A stretch of 64,000 nucleotides of DNA from Motiliproteus sp. SC1-56 (GCF_017309075.1 NZ_JAEMGS010000018.1:1-64000); one strand, 5' to 3'. Shown: positions 19,841-28,995, numbered from the stretch's first letter. A program made the numbers and translations. The notes: a model not told the origin generated them from the letters alone.

Positions 19841-19916
19841 GTCCCATTCGTCTAGTGGCCTAGGACACCGCCCTTTCACGGCGGTAACAGGGGTTCGAAC
19901 CCCCTATGGGACGCCA
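19841..19916 (+). tRNA. tRNA-Glu (anticodon TTC), second copy
   Basis: Identical to the copy at 19665-19740, including CCA. It lies 21 bases after the first tRNA-Gly, in the same predicted transcript. Confidence 0.97.
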
Positions 19917-19917
19917 T

Positions 19918-19993
19918 GCGGGAATAGCTCAGTTGGTAGAGCGCAACCTTGCCAAGGTTGAGGTCGCCGGTTCGAACCCGGTTTCCCGCTCCA
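19918..19993 (+). tRNA. tRNA-Gly (anticodon GCC), second copy
   Basis: Identical to the copy at 19744-19819. Only one base separates it from the preceding tRNA-Glu. The long frame that reads through it is not a genuine 5' extension of the downstream protein gene. Confidence 0.97.
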
Positions 19994-20124
19994 GCGCCTC
20001 TTCTCTTATCTTACATCCCCTGCTTCTCGCACCTAACACGCTGGATTGCTTGTTGCTACTGGCTGTTGTTGTTAGCTTTCCCCTCAGTGACGTCTTTTGG
20101 AATTTCTGGGGTCGGTTGGTGTTG

Positions 20125-22779
20125 ATGGTAGCGAAGCCTGCGGTACTGCTCGTCTTGTTCTGTGTTCTCATCCTGCCCGGGCGGCTTATGGCGGCCTGTT
20201 CTCCTTACGTGGGCAAAGTGGCGATCAATGAAGTGCTGACGACCCAGGCGGACAGGGTAACGCCGTTTGTCGAGCTGTTTGTGGCCGAGGCTCTGGAAAT
20301 CAAGTCCGGCTGGCGGCTGATAGTGCAGGGCAATACCAGTCGTCCGGGAAACAGTGGTGGTGCCGCCGTTGTTAAAGAGGTGCCTGCCGCAACGTACCCT
20401 GCGGGGAGCTATATTCTGCTCGACTTTAGCGGTGGCGAACTTAAAACCCCGGGCAATGACCTGCTGCTGTCGGATGACGAAGGGCGGGATGTCGACTTCT
20501 TGCGTTTTGGCGGCGACGAGAGCCCCCTGACGCCGTCTTGCGATCATCTCGATAGCAGTCGCGTTCCTTACCAGCCCGGCGACAGGCAGGTTTGCTCGTT
20601 GCCGGATGGTCACCCGGAGCTTGTCGATGACTGGGAGGCGGCGTCATGCGTGCCCTCGCCTGGTGGCTCCAACCAGCCCGTGGGCGCAGGTTGCGAGCTG
20701 GCCGGCTTTGAACTGATGCCGGATGTGACAGCCCTGGCCTGTCCTGACACCCGCGCCGCTGTCGGTATTCGGGCTCTCTGCGACGACGGTTCCACCAAAA
20801 CCGATTATCAGGGGCGAATTTTTCTCGCCAGCAGCGAAAACGGTACCCGCTTTTTTGCCGAGGCCAGTGGCGGAGACGCCATTGCGGAGTACGCTTTCGT
20901 TCCCGAGGATGCGGGCCTGGCGACCCTCTATTTCTATCACGACGATGAGGCGCTTGTGTCGGTGTCGGTGGAGGACCCCGATGCCGGGGTGCTCTCGTGG
21001 AGCGAGGGAACGGATTTTCGCGCCTTTGGCTTGCGCGCCGAAGCGCTGCCAAGTCTGGCCTCCTGCGAGGCGTCCCCCAGTTTGGCGCTCGTGGCTTACG
21101 GGCGCTTGGACCAAGCCAGTGGTTGCGGGGTGCTTGAAGGGTTCGAGGGAGGCAAAGAGCTCAAGATTTGGTCGGAGTACGTGTTGCCGGCGACCAACCC
21201 CAGCGAGAGCCGGGTCACCATCAACGGTGCGGCGACGCTTCCCGCCGTGGAGTCCAGCCGCTATCGGCTCGACTTTGTCAACGGGCGTGCCCTGTTCAAT
21301 CTTTCGTATCCGGATGCCGGCCGGATTCGAGTTCGCTTCAAGCACGATGACTCCCCCTACGCCGGTGACCCCTACGCGGCCATGGAGGCGGATACCGGGC
21401 CGATTGATGTGGTGCCCGCGGGGTTTGGCATCGTCGCCAGTAACGCAGCCGGTTCCCTGCACGGTGAGGGGCCGCGGGCGGGTACGATGCAGCCGGCCGG
21501 GTTGCCTTTTACCCTGCAAATACAGGCACAGTGCGGTGATGGCACTAGAACGCCCAATTACCAGCCGGTGTCCGCCGAACTGCGTGTTACCCAGGATCAG
21601 CCGCGTCCCGGGCAGTTGGCGTTTGCCGGTGAGACTCTGGTTGCGGACGGCCGGGTTCAGTCAATAACAGCATTATTTAAAGAGGGTGCTGTGAGCGATG
21701 CGAATACCCGCTACAGCGAGGTGGGGTCATTGACCCTGAGTGTCGAGGATTCTGGGTTTCCCGGTGGGCCGGTGGGGCCGGCCGGCGCGGCGGTGGGGCG
21801 CTTTCATCCTCACTATTTCGAATTGGAGGTGGCCGAGGCGGGAGTGCTCGAAAGCCCCTGCGACAGCTTTGTCTATTCCGGCCAGCTTGGCGCTGAGAGC
21901 AAGGGCGCGCTGGGCTATCCGACGACGCCGCCGCTGCTGCGGATCGTGCCGCGCAGCGCCGAGGGCGAGCTTACCGTCAACTACCAGGGAGAGTATGCCA
22001 CGCTGACGGTTGATGGGGTGGTGGTCGCGCCGCCGTTGGTTGATGGGGCGGCGTTGGGGGCGGATGGCGCCAGTGCGCTGGCGATCACGGCGAGCATGGC
22101 CCAAGGCAGTTTGACCCCTGCGGAGGTTGATGGCGAGGCTGGCTACCTGGACTACCGTTTAAACCCGGCCGATGGGTTTTACTACGTGCGTGATGCCAAC
22201 AGTCGCGTGGCGCCCTTTGTCAGCCAGTTGGCGTTCTCGGTGCAGGAGGTGCGTGACTTCAACGGTGACGGTGTCAACGGCAACGATGTGCTGGCGCAGG
22301 GCCCGCTGCCGACCCTGGCGCCCGCCGGGGTGGAGGTGCGTTTTGGGCGGCTGCGGCTGGCCAATGCTTTCGGCCCCGAGACCGAGGCGTTGAGCGTCCC
22401 CCTGACGGCCGAGTATTTCGACGGCTCGGGTTTTGCCTTAAACCGGTTGGATGGCTGTACCGTTTACCGGGCGGGGCAGGCAGAGCTGGATCATGCCCCT
22501 TACGGGGATGACAATCTCACTCCCGGCGACACCGAGATGCTGGCGCCCCAGGCTGAAACCACCCTGCAGGGGGGCGTCTCCGCCGTCGGTGGTGCCTTGC
22601 AGGTGGCGGCACCCGGTGAGGGGCGTGAGGGCCAGGTGGACCTGATCCTGGACGTCGGCGCCTGGCTGGAGTTCGACTGGGACGGAAGCGGGCAGCGGGA
22701 TCCGAAAGCGCAGCTGACCTTCGGGCGCTACCGGGGGCACGACCGGGTCATCCTCTGGCAGGAGCGTCTCGGGCAGTAA
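20125..22779 (+). CDS. MshQ-like surface protein: LTD-like domain plus DUF6701
   Basis: Secreted 884-residue protein. A signal peptide (MVAKPAVLLVLFCVLILPGR, cut near LMA-AC) is followed by a segment resembling a lamin-tail domain (VAINEVL..., PFVELFV, SGWRLIVQG, YILLDFSGG; residues ~30-130). The remaining ~650 residues fit the MshQ/DUF6701 region, with its C-terminal hallmark WLEFDWDGSGQRDPKAQLTF followed by GRYRGHDRVILWQERL. True MshQ is the large minor component of MSHA pilus loci and usually carries a concanavalin-like domain; no msh gene is nearby. Several cysteine pairs (CDDGS, CGDGT) suggest disulfides. The ATG at 20125 is chosen for the signal peptide; the frame remains open upstream through a tRNA, which cannot be coding. 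Role in adhesion is inferred. Confidence 0.8.
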   Translation: MVAKPAVLLVLFCVLILPGRLMAACSPYVGKVAINEVLTTQADRVTPFVELFVAEALEIKSGWRLIVQGNTSRPGNSGGAAVVKEVPAATYPAGSYILLDFSGGELKTPGNDLLLSDDEGRDVDFLRFGGDESPLTPSCDHLDSSRVPYQPGDRQVCSLPDGHPELVDDWEAASCVPSPGGSNQPVGAGCELAGFELMPDVTALACPDTRAAVGIRALCDDGSTKTDYQGRIFLASSENGTRFFAEASGGDAIAEYAFVPEDAGLATLYFYHDDEALVSVSVEDPDAGVLSWSEGTDFRAFGLRAEALPSLASCEASPSLALVAYGRLDQASGCGVLEGFEGGKELKIWSEYVLPATNPSESRVTINGAATLPAVESSRYRLDFVNGRALFNLSYPDAGRIRVRFKHDDSPYAGDPYAAMEADTGPIDVVPAGFGIVASNAAGSLHGEGPRAGTMQPAGLPFTLQIQAQCGDGTRTPNYQPVSAELRVTQDQPRPGQLAFAGETLVADGRVQSITALFKEGAVSDANTRYSEVGSLTLSVEDSGFPGGPVGPAGAAVGRFHPHYFELEVAEAGVLESPCDSFVYSGQLGAESKGALGYPTTPPLLRIVPRSAEGELTVNYQGEYATLTVDGVVVAPPLVDGAALGADGASALAITASMAQGSLTPAEVDGEAGYLDYRLNPADGFYYVRDANSRVAPFVSQLAFSVQEVRDFNGDGVNGNDVLAQGPLPTLAPAGVEVRFGRLRLANAFGPETEALSVPLTAEYFDGSGFALNRLDGCTVYRAGQAELDHAPYGDDNLTPGDTEMLAPQAETTLQGGVSAVGGALQVAAPGEGREGQVDLILDVGAWLEFDWDGSGQRDPKAQLTFGRYRGHDRVILWQERLGQ

Positions 22780-22870
22780 CGGCTCGGGCGGCAACCAGGC
22801 GTTTAAAATACTCAGCGAATGCTTTGTATTATTCACGAAATCCGCTTTATTTGAGGGGATAAGCTGATTT

Positions 22871-22889
22871 TTTTCTCAAGTTGAGAAAA
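22871..22889. promoter_or_regulatory. palindrome upstream of pckA
   Basis: TTTTCTCAA-G-TTGAGAAAA is a perfect 9+1+9 palindrome in an AT-rich patch, 92 bases past the MshQ-like gene and 137 bases before pckA. It could be an operator for a dimeric regulator or a short hairpin. It is followed by no T run in either direction long enough for a convincing terminator. Confidence 0.45.
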
Positions 22890-23025
22890 TTTACTCCGCC
22901 TGAGGGGTATGATCGATTCAGTATTGGCGGTAGCGGTGGTAGAATGCCGCTCCTGAAAAACGAACTGCGGTTAACGTCTCGTCGTCGCGGGGCCACCCGT
23001 GTGTTTTGCCTGATCGGAGGAATGA

Positions 23026-24636
23026 ATGTCGACAGCCCAAGCCAACCTGGATCTCTCCAAGTACGGGATCAGCGAGCCCCTCGAAATCGTATACAACCCC
23101 TCCTATGAGCTGCTGTTCGAAGAGGAGACCAAGGCCGGTCTGGAAGGCTACGAGAAAGGGGTAGTGACCGAACTGGGGGCTGTCTCCGTGGACACCGGGA
23201 TCTTTACCGGGCGCTCTCCCAAGGACAAGTTCATCGTACGCGACGACACTACTCGCGACACCGTCTGGTGGTCCGACCAAGGCAAGAACGACAACAAGCC
23301 CCTTTCTCCTGAAGCTTGGAGCGAGCTGAAGGCGCTTGTCGGCAACCAGCTTTCCAACAAGCGGCTGTTCGTTGTAGACACCTTCTGCGGCGCCAACGAA
23401 GACACCCGCCTCAAAGTTCGTTTTATCACCGAGGTGGCTTGGCAGGCGCACTTCGTCAAGAACATGTTCATCCGCCCCAGCGAGGAAGAGCTGCAGGGCT
23501 TCGAGCCTGACTTCGTGGTGATGAACGGGGCCAAGACCACCTGCCCCAACTGGCAAGAGCTGGGGCTGAACTCCGAGAACTTCGTGGCCTTCAACCTGAC
23601 CGAAAAGATGCAGCTGATCGGCGGCACCTGGTACGGCGGCGAGATGAAGAAAGGCATGTTCTCGATGATGAACTACTATCTGCCGCTGCGTGGCATTGCC
23701 TCCATGCACTGCTCGGCCAACGTCGGCAAGGACGGCGACACCGCCATTTTCTTTGGCCTGTCCGGCACCGGCAAGACCACCCTGTCCACTGACCCCAAGC
23801 GGGAACTGATCGGTGACGACGAGCACGGCTGGGACGACGACGGCGTGTTCAACTTCGAGGGAGGCTGCTACGCCAAGACCATCAACCTGAGCAAGGAAAA
23901 CGAGCCGGATATCTACAACGCCATCCGTCGTGACGCCCTGCTCGAGAACGTCACCGTCGACGCCGACGGCAAGATCGACTTTGACGACGGCTCCAAGACC
24001 GAGAACACCCGCGTCTCCTACCCGATTCACCACATCGACAACATCGTCAAGCCGGTTTCCAAGGCGGGGCATGCGACCAAGGTGATCTTCCTGACCGCTG
24101 ACGCCTTCGGTGTGCTGCCGCCGGTCTCCAAGTTGACCCCCGAGCAGACCCAGTACTACTTCCTGTCGGGTTTCACCTCCAAGCTCGCGGGTACCGAGCG
24201 CGGCATCACCGAGCCGACGCCCACGTTCTCCTCCTGCTTCGGGGCGGCCTTCCTCAGCCTGCACCCGACCAAGTATGCCGAAGTGCTGACCAAGCGCATG
24301 CAGGACTCCGGGGCCGAGGCGTACCTGGTCAACACCGGCTGGAACGGTACCGGCAAGCGGATCTCCATCAAGGACACCCGTGCCATTATCGATGCCATCC
24401 TGGACGGTTCCATTGAAGATGCCGAGTTCAAGGCGCTGCCGTTCTTCAACCTGGCGGTGCCCCAGGCGCTGAACGCTTGCGACAGCGGAATTCTGAATCC
24501 CCAGGACACCTACAGCGACGTCGCCGAGTGGGAAGCCAAGGCGCAAAAGCTGGCGGCGATGTTCGTCACCAACTTTGAGCGCTTTACCGATACCGACGAG
24601 GGTAAGGCCTTGGTGGCCGCCGGTCCCAGCCTCTAA
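23026..24636 (+). CDS. pckA: phosphoenolpyruvate carboxykinase (ATP)
   Basis: Converts oxaloacetate and ATP to phosphoenolpyruvate, the entry step of gluconeogenesis. The 536-residue protein shows the ATP-type signatures: [33 protein letters not shown], the kinase-1a P-loop [11 protein letters not shown] starting at residue 244, and the metal-binding segment [20 protein letters not shown]. The ATG at 23026 has GGAGG a few bases upstream. A monocistronic unit ended by a strong terminator. It fits a bacterium that grows on lactate and peptides. Confidence 0.97.
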   Translation: MSTAQANLDLSKYGISEPLEIVYNPSYELLFEEETKAGLEGYEKGVVTELGAVSVDTGIFTGRSPKDKFIVRDDTTRDTVWWSDQGKNDNKPLSPEAWSELKALVGNQLSNKRLFVVDTFCGANEDTRLKVRFITEVAWQAHFVKNMFIRPSEEELQGFEPDFVVMNGAKTTCPNWQELGLNSENFVAFNLTEKMQLIGGTWYGGEMKKGMFSMMNYYLPLRGIASMHCSANVGKDGDTAIFFGLSGTGKTTLSTDPKRELIGDDEHGWDDDGVFNFEGGCYAKTINLSKENEPDIYNAIRRDALLENVTVDADGKIDFDDGSKTENTRVSYPIHHIDNIVKPVSKAGHATKVIFLTADAFGVLPPVSKLTPEQTQYYFLSGFTSKLAGTERGITEPTPTFSSCFGAAFLSLHPTKYAEVLTKRMQDSGAEAYLVNTGWNGTGKRISIKDTRAIIDAILDGSIEDAEFKALPFFNLAVPQALNACDSGILNPQDTYSDVAEWEAKAQKLAAMFVTNFERFTDTDEGKALVAAGPSL

Positions 24637-24651
24637 GGCGCAGCGCCCATG

Positions 24652-24680
24652 AAAAAGCCGGCCTCGGGGCCGGCTTTTTT
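24652..24680 (+). terminator. rho-independent terminator of pckA
   Basis: Twelve-base stem AAAAAGCCGGCC / GGCCGGCTTTTT with a TCGG loop, ending in six Ts, 16 bases past the pckA stop. The A-rich 5' arm makes it usable on the minus strand as well, for the convergent gene at 24721. Confidence 0.93.
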
Positions 24681-24720
24681 GTTGGAGGTGTTTGGGGCTG
24701 AGGTGCCGGAGGCAACGCGC

Positions 24721-25119
24721 TCAGTGCATCTGGAACAGACGGGCCCGGGCCTCTTCCAGGTTGAACGGCTCGCCTGCCGCTTCGGCCTCAAAGCGCAGCT
24801 CGTCGAGCCTTTGGAAGACCGCGATTTCCTCGTCGGGCATAAAGTGAAGGCAGTCGCCGCCGAAGAACCAGAACAGGTCGCGATCCACCAGCTGGACCAG
24901 GTGCGGATAGGCGCGAACCAACCGGCACAGCGCATCCTGGCCCAGGTATAGGGCGTCCTCCTGATCGGCCTCCAGGGCCTTGACCAGGTTCACCAGCTGT
25001 TCCAGAAAATCCAGGTCGTCCGGCACCAGCTCCTGGGTATTGAAGGGCGGGGCCTTGAGCAGCCGGTTGAAGCTGGCCTTGAGTAAGTTGAGGTGAAATT
25101 CCTGATGGGGTGTCGACAT
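24721..25119 (-). CDS. PA2817-like conserved hypothetical protein
   Basis: A soluble 132-residue protein with no membrane segment or signal peptide, rich in Leu, Glu and Phe (QEFHLNLLKASFNRLLKAPP; DRDLFWFFGGDCLHFMPDEE). It resembles the uncharacterised PA2817 family of Pseudomonas, which lies near the PA2811/PA2812 ABC transporter there; the homologous transporter is divergently encoded next door here, which supports the identification. The start at 25119 gives MSTPHQEF; the frame is open further upstream across the promoter region but that part has no family support. Function unknown. Confidence 0.7.
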   Translation of the reverse strand: MSTPHQEFHLNLLKASFNRLLKAPPFNTQELVPDDLDFLEQLVNLVKALEADQEDALYLGQDALCRLVRAYPHLVQLVDRDLFWFFGGDCLHFMPDEEIAVFQRLDELRFEAEAAGEPFNLEEARARLFQMH

Positions 25120-25246
25120 GGCGCTTGTACCGCAATTGCAAAACCCCATTTTAAAGGGGGTGGCGGGCGAGGGTCCAGCCGCCTTGAAAACCCGGGGCTG
25201 AACCCCAAGATATGAACGCTTATCCCGAACACGACAGGGGAACAAC

Positions 25247-26239
25247 ATGACCCAGATATCCACGGAACTTGCGACTGAGACCACGGCTTCGGGGGCCGCT
25301 GCGTCTGCCGGCGAGGCGATCCCCAAGGCCCTGTCCATCCGGGGACTGACCAAGGTCTATGACAACGGTTTTGAAGCACTCAAGGGCATCGACCTGGAAG
25401 TGGAGCAGGGGGACTTCTTCGCCCTGCTGGGACCCAACGGCGCCGGCAAATCCACGACCCTGGGCATCGTCTCCTCACTGGTCAACAAGAGCGGCGGCGA
25501 GGTCAGGATCTTCGGCCACGATGTGACCCGCGACCCGGTGGCGGCCAAGAAACTGCTTGGCGTGGTACCCCAGGAGTTCAACTTCAACCAGTTCGAAAAG
25601 GTGGGGGACATCGTCACCACTCAGGGCGGCTACTACGGACTGTCGCCGAAAGTGGCCCGGGAGCGTGCTGATCACTACCTGCAGCAGCTGGGGTTGTGGG
25701 ACAAGCGGGAGCAACAGGCACGCATGCTCTCCGGGGGCATGAAGCGGCGGCTGATGATCGCCCGGGCGCTGATTCACGAGCCCAAGCTGCTGATTCTGGA
25801 TGAGCCCACCGCCGGGGTAGATATCGAACTGCGGCGCTCCATGTGGGCCTTTTTGCAGCAGATCAACAGCCAGGGCACCACCATCATCCTGACTACCCAC
25901 TACCTGGAGGAGGCCGAGAGTCTGTGCCGCAACATCGCCATCATCGACCGGGGCGAGATTCGGGCCAACACCAGTAAGCGCGAGCTCTTGGCGCGGCTGC
26001 ACCGGGAAACTTTCGTGCTTGACGTGGCGCCGCCGCTGACCAGCGTGCCCCGGGTGGAGGGCTATCCGCTGGAGCTGTCTGGCGATCACACCCTGATCGT
26101 CGACGTGGAAAAGGAGCAGGGGCTTAACAGCCTCTTCCAGCAGCTGGCCGACCTGGAGATCAAGGTGGTGAGCATGCGCAACAAGACCAACCGGCTGGAG
26201 GAGCTCTTCGTCCAGCTGGTGGAAAACAACCTGCAGTGA
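25247..26239 (+). CDS. ABC-2 type exporter, ATP-binding protein
   Basis: ATPase of an ABC-2 exporter, related to YadG and Pseudomonas PA2812. The 330-residue protein has Walker A GPNGAGKSTT near residue 65, a Q-loop VPQEFNFNQFE, the signature LSGGMKRRLMIARALIHEP, Walker B LLILDEPTAGVD and switch region LTTHYLEEAE. A ~90-residue C-terminal extension follows the nucleotide domain. The first 25 residues are low in complexity (Thr/Ala rich). The permease starts 10 bases downstream. The substrate is not known. Confidence 0.9.
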   Translation: MTQISTELATETTASGAAASAGEAIPKALSIRGLTKVYDNGFEALKGIDLEVEQGDFFALLGPNGAGKSTTLGIVSSLVNKSGGEVRIFGHDVTRDPVAAKKLLGVVPQEFNFNQFEKVGDIVTTQGGYYGLSPKVARERADHYLQQLGLWDKREQQARMLSGGMKRRLMIARALIHEPKLLILDEPTAGVDIELRRSMWAFLQQINSQGTTIILTTHYLEEAESLCRNIAIIDRGEIRANTSKRELLARLHRETFVLDVAPPLTSVPRVEGYPLELSGDHTLIVDVEKEQGLNSLFQQLADLEIKVVSMRNKTNRLEELFVQLVENNLQ

Positions 26240-26249
26240 TAGGAACGTT

Positions 26250-27023
26250 ATGAGACTACGGGATCACACCATCGCTCTCACCACCATCGTCCGGCGCGAG
26301 GTGCGCCGCTTTCTGCGCATCTGGATGCAGACGCTGCTGCCGCCGGCCATCACCATGACCCTCTATTTCATCATCTTCGGTAACCTGATCGGTTCGCGCA
26401 TCGGTGAGATGGGTGGCTATGACTACATGGAGTACATCGTGCCTGGGCTGATCATGATGGCAGTGATCACCAACTCCTACGGCAACGTGGTCAGCTCGTT
26501 CTACAGCACCAAGTTTCAGCGCAATATCGAGGAGCTGCTGGTCTCACCGGTGCCCAACTTTATTATCCTGACCGGCTTTGTTATCGGCGGCATGGCCCGG
26601 GGGCTTTTGGTCGGACTGATCGTCACCTGTCTGTCGCTCTTCTTTACCCAGTTGCAGGTGCACAACCTGGGCGTCATGGTCTCGGTAGTGCTGCTCACCT
26701 CGGTGCTCTTCTCCCTGGGGGGCTTTATCAATGCCATCTACGCCAACAGCTTCGACGATATCGCCGTGGTGCCCACCTTTATCCTGACCCCGCTCACCTA
26801 CCTGGGGGGCGTTTTCTACTCCATCAGCCTGCTGCCAGAGTTCTGGCAGAAGGTTTCGCTGATCAATCCGATCCTCTACATGGTCAATACCTTTAGATAC
26901 GGCATTCTTGGCGTTTCCGACATCAACGTCGGGTTCGCCTTCGGTATCATCCTGTTGTTTATCGTCGGGCTGTATACCTACGCCCTTTACCTGTTGCGGA
27001 TCGGCAAGGGGATCCGCCACTGA
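26250..27023 (+). CDS. ABC-2 type exporter, permease
   Basis: A 257-residue integral membrane protein with about six membrane segments and the ABC-2 membrane layout, related to YadH and PA2811. Recognisable parts are TLLPPAITMTLYFIIFGNLI in the first segment, IEELLVSPVPNFIILTGFVI and the terminal LTPLTYLGGVFYSISLLPEF with INPILYMVNTFRYGILG. It follows its ATPase directly with AGGAACG before the ATG and is followed by queF after 8 bases, so the three genes probably form one transcript. No link between export and queuosine synthesis is evident. Confidence 0.9.
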   Translation: MRLRDHTIALTTIVRREVRRFLRIWMQTLLPPAITMTLYFIIFGNLIGSRIGEMGGYDYMEYIVPGLIMMAVITNSYGNVVSSFYSTKFQRNIEELLVSPVPNFIILTGFVIGGMARGLLVGLIVTCLSLFFTQLQVHNLGVMVSVVLLTSVLFSLGGFINAIYANSFDDIAVVPTFILTPLTYLGGVFYSISLLPEFWQKVSLINPILYMVNTFRYGILGVSDINVGFAFGIILLFIVGLYTYALYLLRIGKGIRH

Positions 27024-27031
27024 GGCCTGTT

Positions 27032-27856
27032 ATGAGTCACCATCACGAGCACCTGAAACACTCCCCTCTGGGCCAGACCAGCGACTATGTCGCCCACTAC
27101 GACCCGTCTCTTCTCTGCCCGATTCCCCGCGCCAGCAGCTGGCGGGAGCGTGGCTACAGCCAGGCGCCGTTTCAGGGCGTCGATTTGTGGAACGCCTACG
27201 AACTCTCCTGGCTCAGCCCGCGGGGGCTGCCCCGGGTGGCGATGGCCGAATTCAGCGTGCCTTGCGATTCGCCCAATATCATCGAGTCCAAGTCGTTCAA
27301 GCTTTACCTCAACTCCTTTAACCAGACCGCGTTAGAGGGCCCGGAAGAGCTGCGCGAACGATTGGTGCGCGACCTCACTGCCTGCGCCGGTGCGCCCGTG
27401 GGGGTGGTCCTGCGCTCGGTGGACGACGTCGACGCCTTCGGGCTGCTGACCGGCGAGTGCCTGGACGATCGGGACATCGCCATCAACCACTACCAGCCTG
27501 CACCGGAGCTGCTTCGTACCCGGGACGAGAAACCTGTGGAAGAGCAACTCTTCAGTCACTTGCTCAAGTCCAACTGCCCGGTCACCGGCCAGCCTGACTG
27601 GGCCAGCGTTCAGATCGAATACCGCGGCGCGCCCATTGACCGTGACGGCCTGCTCGCTTACCTGGTGTCGTACCGCGAGCACGGCGATTTTCACGAACAG
27701 TGCGTGGAGCGGATCTTTCTCGATATCCTTGAGCACTGCCAGCCGCAGCGGCTTCGGGTCTACGCCCGTTACCTGCGTCGAGGGGGGCTGGATATCAACC
27801 CCTTGCGCAGCACTGAGGCGGTTGAAGTGACCAACCCGCGGCTGAGCCGGCAGTAA
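27032..27856 (+). CDS. queF: NADPH-dependent 7-cyano-7-deazaguanine reductase
   Basis: Reduces preQ0 to preQ1 with NADPH in queuosine tRNA-modification synthesis. The 274 residues correspond to the bimodular QueF form of E. coli. The substrate motif SPNIIESKSFKLYLNSFNQT lies in the first half, and the catalytic Cys182 (LLKSNCPVTGQPDWASV) with Asp189 is in the second half. The C-terminus (HEQCVERIFLDIL; YARYLRRGGLDINPLRS) is also conserved. All key residues are present. Third gene behind the ABC-2 exporter pair. Confidence 0.96.
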   Translation: MSHHHEHLKHSPLGQTSDYVAHYDPSLLCPIPRASSWRERGYSQAPFQGVDLWNAYELSWLSPRGLPRVAMAEFSVPCDSPNIIESKSFKLYLNSFNQTALEGPEELRERLVRDLTACAGAPVGVVLRSVDDVDAFGLLTGECLDDRDIAINHYQPAPELLRTRDEKPVEEQLFSHLLKSNCPVTGQPDWASVQIEYRGAPIDRDGLLAYLVSYREHGDFHEQCVERIFLDILEHCQPQRLRVYARYLRRGGLDINPLRSTEAVEVTNPRLSRQ

Positions 27857-27881
27857 GTAATTTCGGCGTGGAGACCGATTG

Positions 27882-28451
27882 ATGGATGCACTGGAGCTTT
27901 TGCAAACCCGCCTTTCGTCCCCCTCTCTGGCGGGGCCGGGGCCGACCGAGGCGCAGCTTGAGGCGATGTTGCGCGCGGCGCTGCGTGCCCCCGATCACTG
28001 TTGTCTCAAGCCTTACCGGTTCCTCAGCATCGAGGGGGGGCGCCGGGTTGAGCTGGGAGAGCTGTTCCTGGAGGCGACCCTGAGCGATGAGCCCGACCTG
28101 ATCGAGGCGCGGCGCGAGAAAGTGCTGGCCATGCCCCTGCGGGCGCCGCTGGTGCTGGTGGTGATCGCCACGTTGTGCGAACACCCCAAGGTGCCGGCCG
28201 TGGAGCAGCGCGTCACCGCTGGCTGCGCCGCCCATGCGTTGGAGCTGGCGGCGGCGGCCCAGGGGCTTGGCGCCATGTGGCGAACCGGCAGCCTGGCCTA
28301 CCACCCGCGGGTCAAGGCGGGGCTGGGATTGGGGAGCGACGAGGAGATCATCGGTTTTCTTTATCTCGGAACCCCCGCCAACAGCAGCAAGAAGTTGCCG
28401 CAAGAGGACCCCGCGGCAAAACTGGATGTCTGGCAGGGGGCTGAACGATGA
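27882..28451 (+). CDS. nitroreductase family protein (YdjA-like)
   Basis: FMN-dependent NAD(P)H oxidoreductase of the compact YdjA type, 189 residues. Family features are LRAALRAPDHCCLKPYRFLS near residues 30-50 (flavin phosphate contacts), RAPLVLVVIATLCEHPKVP, and the late GLGAMWRTGS and IIGFLYLGTP segments. The physiological substrate is unknown. An ATG at 27882 follows GGAG by 8 bases; a TTG one codon earlier is less likely. Its stop overlaps the next start by four bases. Confidence 0.88.
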   Translation: MDALELLQTRLSSPSLAGPGPTEAQLEAMLRAALRAPDHCCLKPYRFLSIEGGRRVELGELFLEATLSDEPDLIEARREKVLAMPLRAPLVLVVIATLCEHPKVPAVEQRVTAGCAAHALELAAAAQGLGAMWRTGSLAYHPRVKAGLGLGSDEEIIGFLYLGTPANSSKKLPQEDPAAKLDVWQGAER

Positions 28452-28915
28452 GTCTGCAGGCAAAACTGGCCGATTTTGAGCGCGAACTGCGGGCGGCGAT
28501 TCCCCTGATCGAGCACATGGGGTTTGAATCGCTGCAGTACGACGAAGCCTCACTCAGCGTGCGCGCCGCCCTGGCCCCCAACAAAAATGACAAGGGCACT
28601 GCGTTTGCCGGGGCGCTGAGCGCCAGCGCCAACGTGACCGGCTGGGGGCTGATTACCCTCCTGCTGAGCGACGAGCCGCGCCCCTATGACGTGGTCATTC
28701 GCGACAGCCGCCTGGAGTATTTCCTGCCGGTGACCCGGGACTTCACCGTGACTGCAAGGCTCCCCGCGTCAGGCGAGGTCGAGCGCTTCCTGGAGAAGTT
28801 GCGGGCCCGCGGCAAGGCGCGCCTGGACCTGGTGGTTGAAGTGTGTGAGGACGAGCAGTGCTGCTTTCGCCTGCAGGGGGCCTATGTTGCGCTGGAGAAG
28901 CGCCAGTGGGTATGA
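28448..28915 (+). CDS. YiiD-like thioesterase-fold protein
   Basis: A 155-residue hotdog-fold protein similar to the C-terminal putative thioesterase domain of YiiD. The helix region LAPNKNDKGTAFAGALSASA followed by NVTGWGLITLLL is the typical core, with VVIRDSRLEYFLPV as the following strand. The acetyltransferase domain that YiiD carries is absent. The ATGA overlap with the nitroreductase gene implies coupled translation. The substrate is not known. Confidence 0.75.
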   Translation: MSLQAKLADFERELRAAIPLIEHMGFESLQYDEASLSVRAALAPNKNDKGTAFAGALSASANVTGWGLITLLLSDEPRPYDVVIRDSRLEYFLPVTRDFTVTARLPASGEVERFLEKLRARGKARLDLVVEVCEDEQCCFRLQGAYVALEKRQWV

Positions 28916-28931
28916 GGAAGCCCTTTCAGCA

Positions 28932-28963
28932 TTGACCCTGTAGTTTACTTCAGGGTTTATCCT
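28932..28963 (+). promoter_or_regulatory. CueR-type promoter of copA
   Basis: TTGACC (28932-28937) and TATCCT (28958-28963) are separated by an unusually long 20-base spacer holding the dyad ACCCTG...CAGGGT (28935-28940 and 28951-28956). This is the layout of MerR/CueR-activated copper promoters and closely resembles the E. coli copA promoter. No cueR gene is present in the window. Confidence 0.82.
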
Positions 28964-28995
28964 TTCTTTGATATCTGCCGACAGGATACCCGAGT

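Larger units (their letters stand above)
19665..19993 (+). repeat. tandem duplication of a tRNA-Glu/tRNA-Gly unit
   Basis: The Glu-Gly pair occurs twice with identical tRNA bodies. Only the spacers differ: three bases versus one within the pair, and a 21-base linker between units. This implies a direct duplication followed by small changes in the spacers only. Confidence 0.9.

Noticed and set aside
19906-20124. Upstream extension of the MshQ-like gene through tRNA-Gly
   Set aside because: The frame is open but runs through a tRNA; a good signal peptide begins at 20125.
22918-24546. 542-codon open frame opposite pckA
   Set aside because: Antisense shadow of a clear PEP carboxykinase gene.
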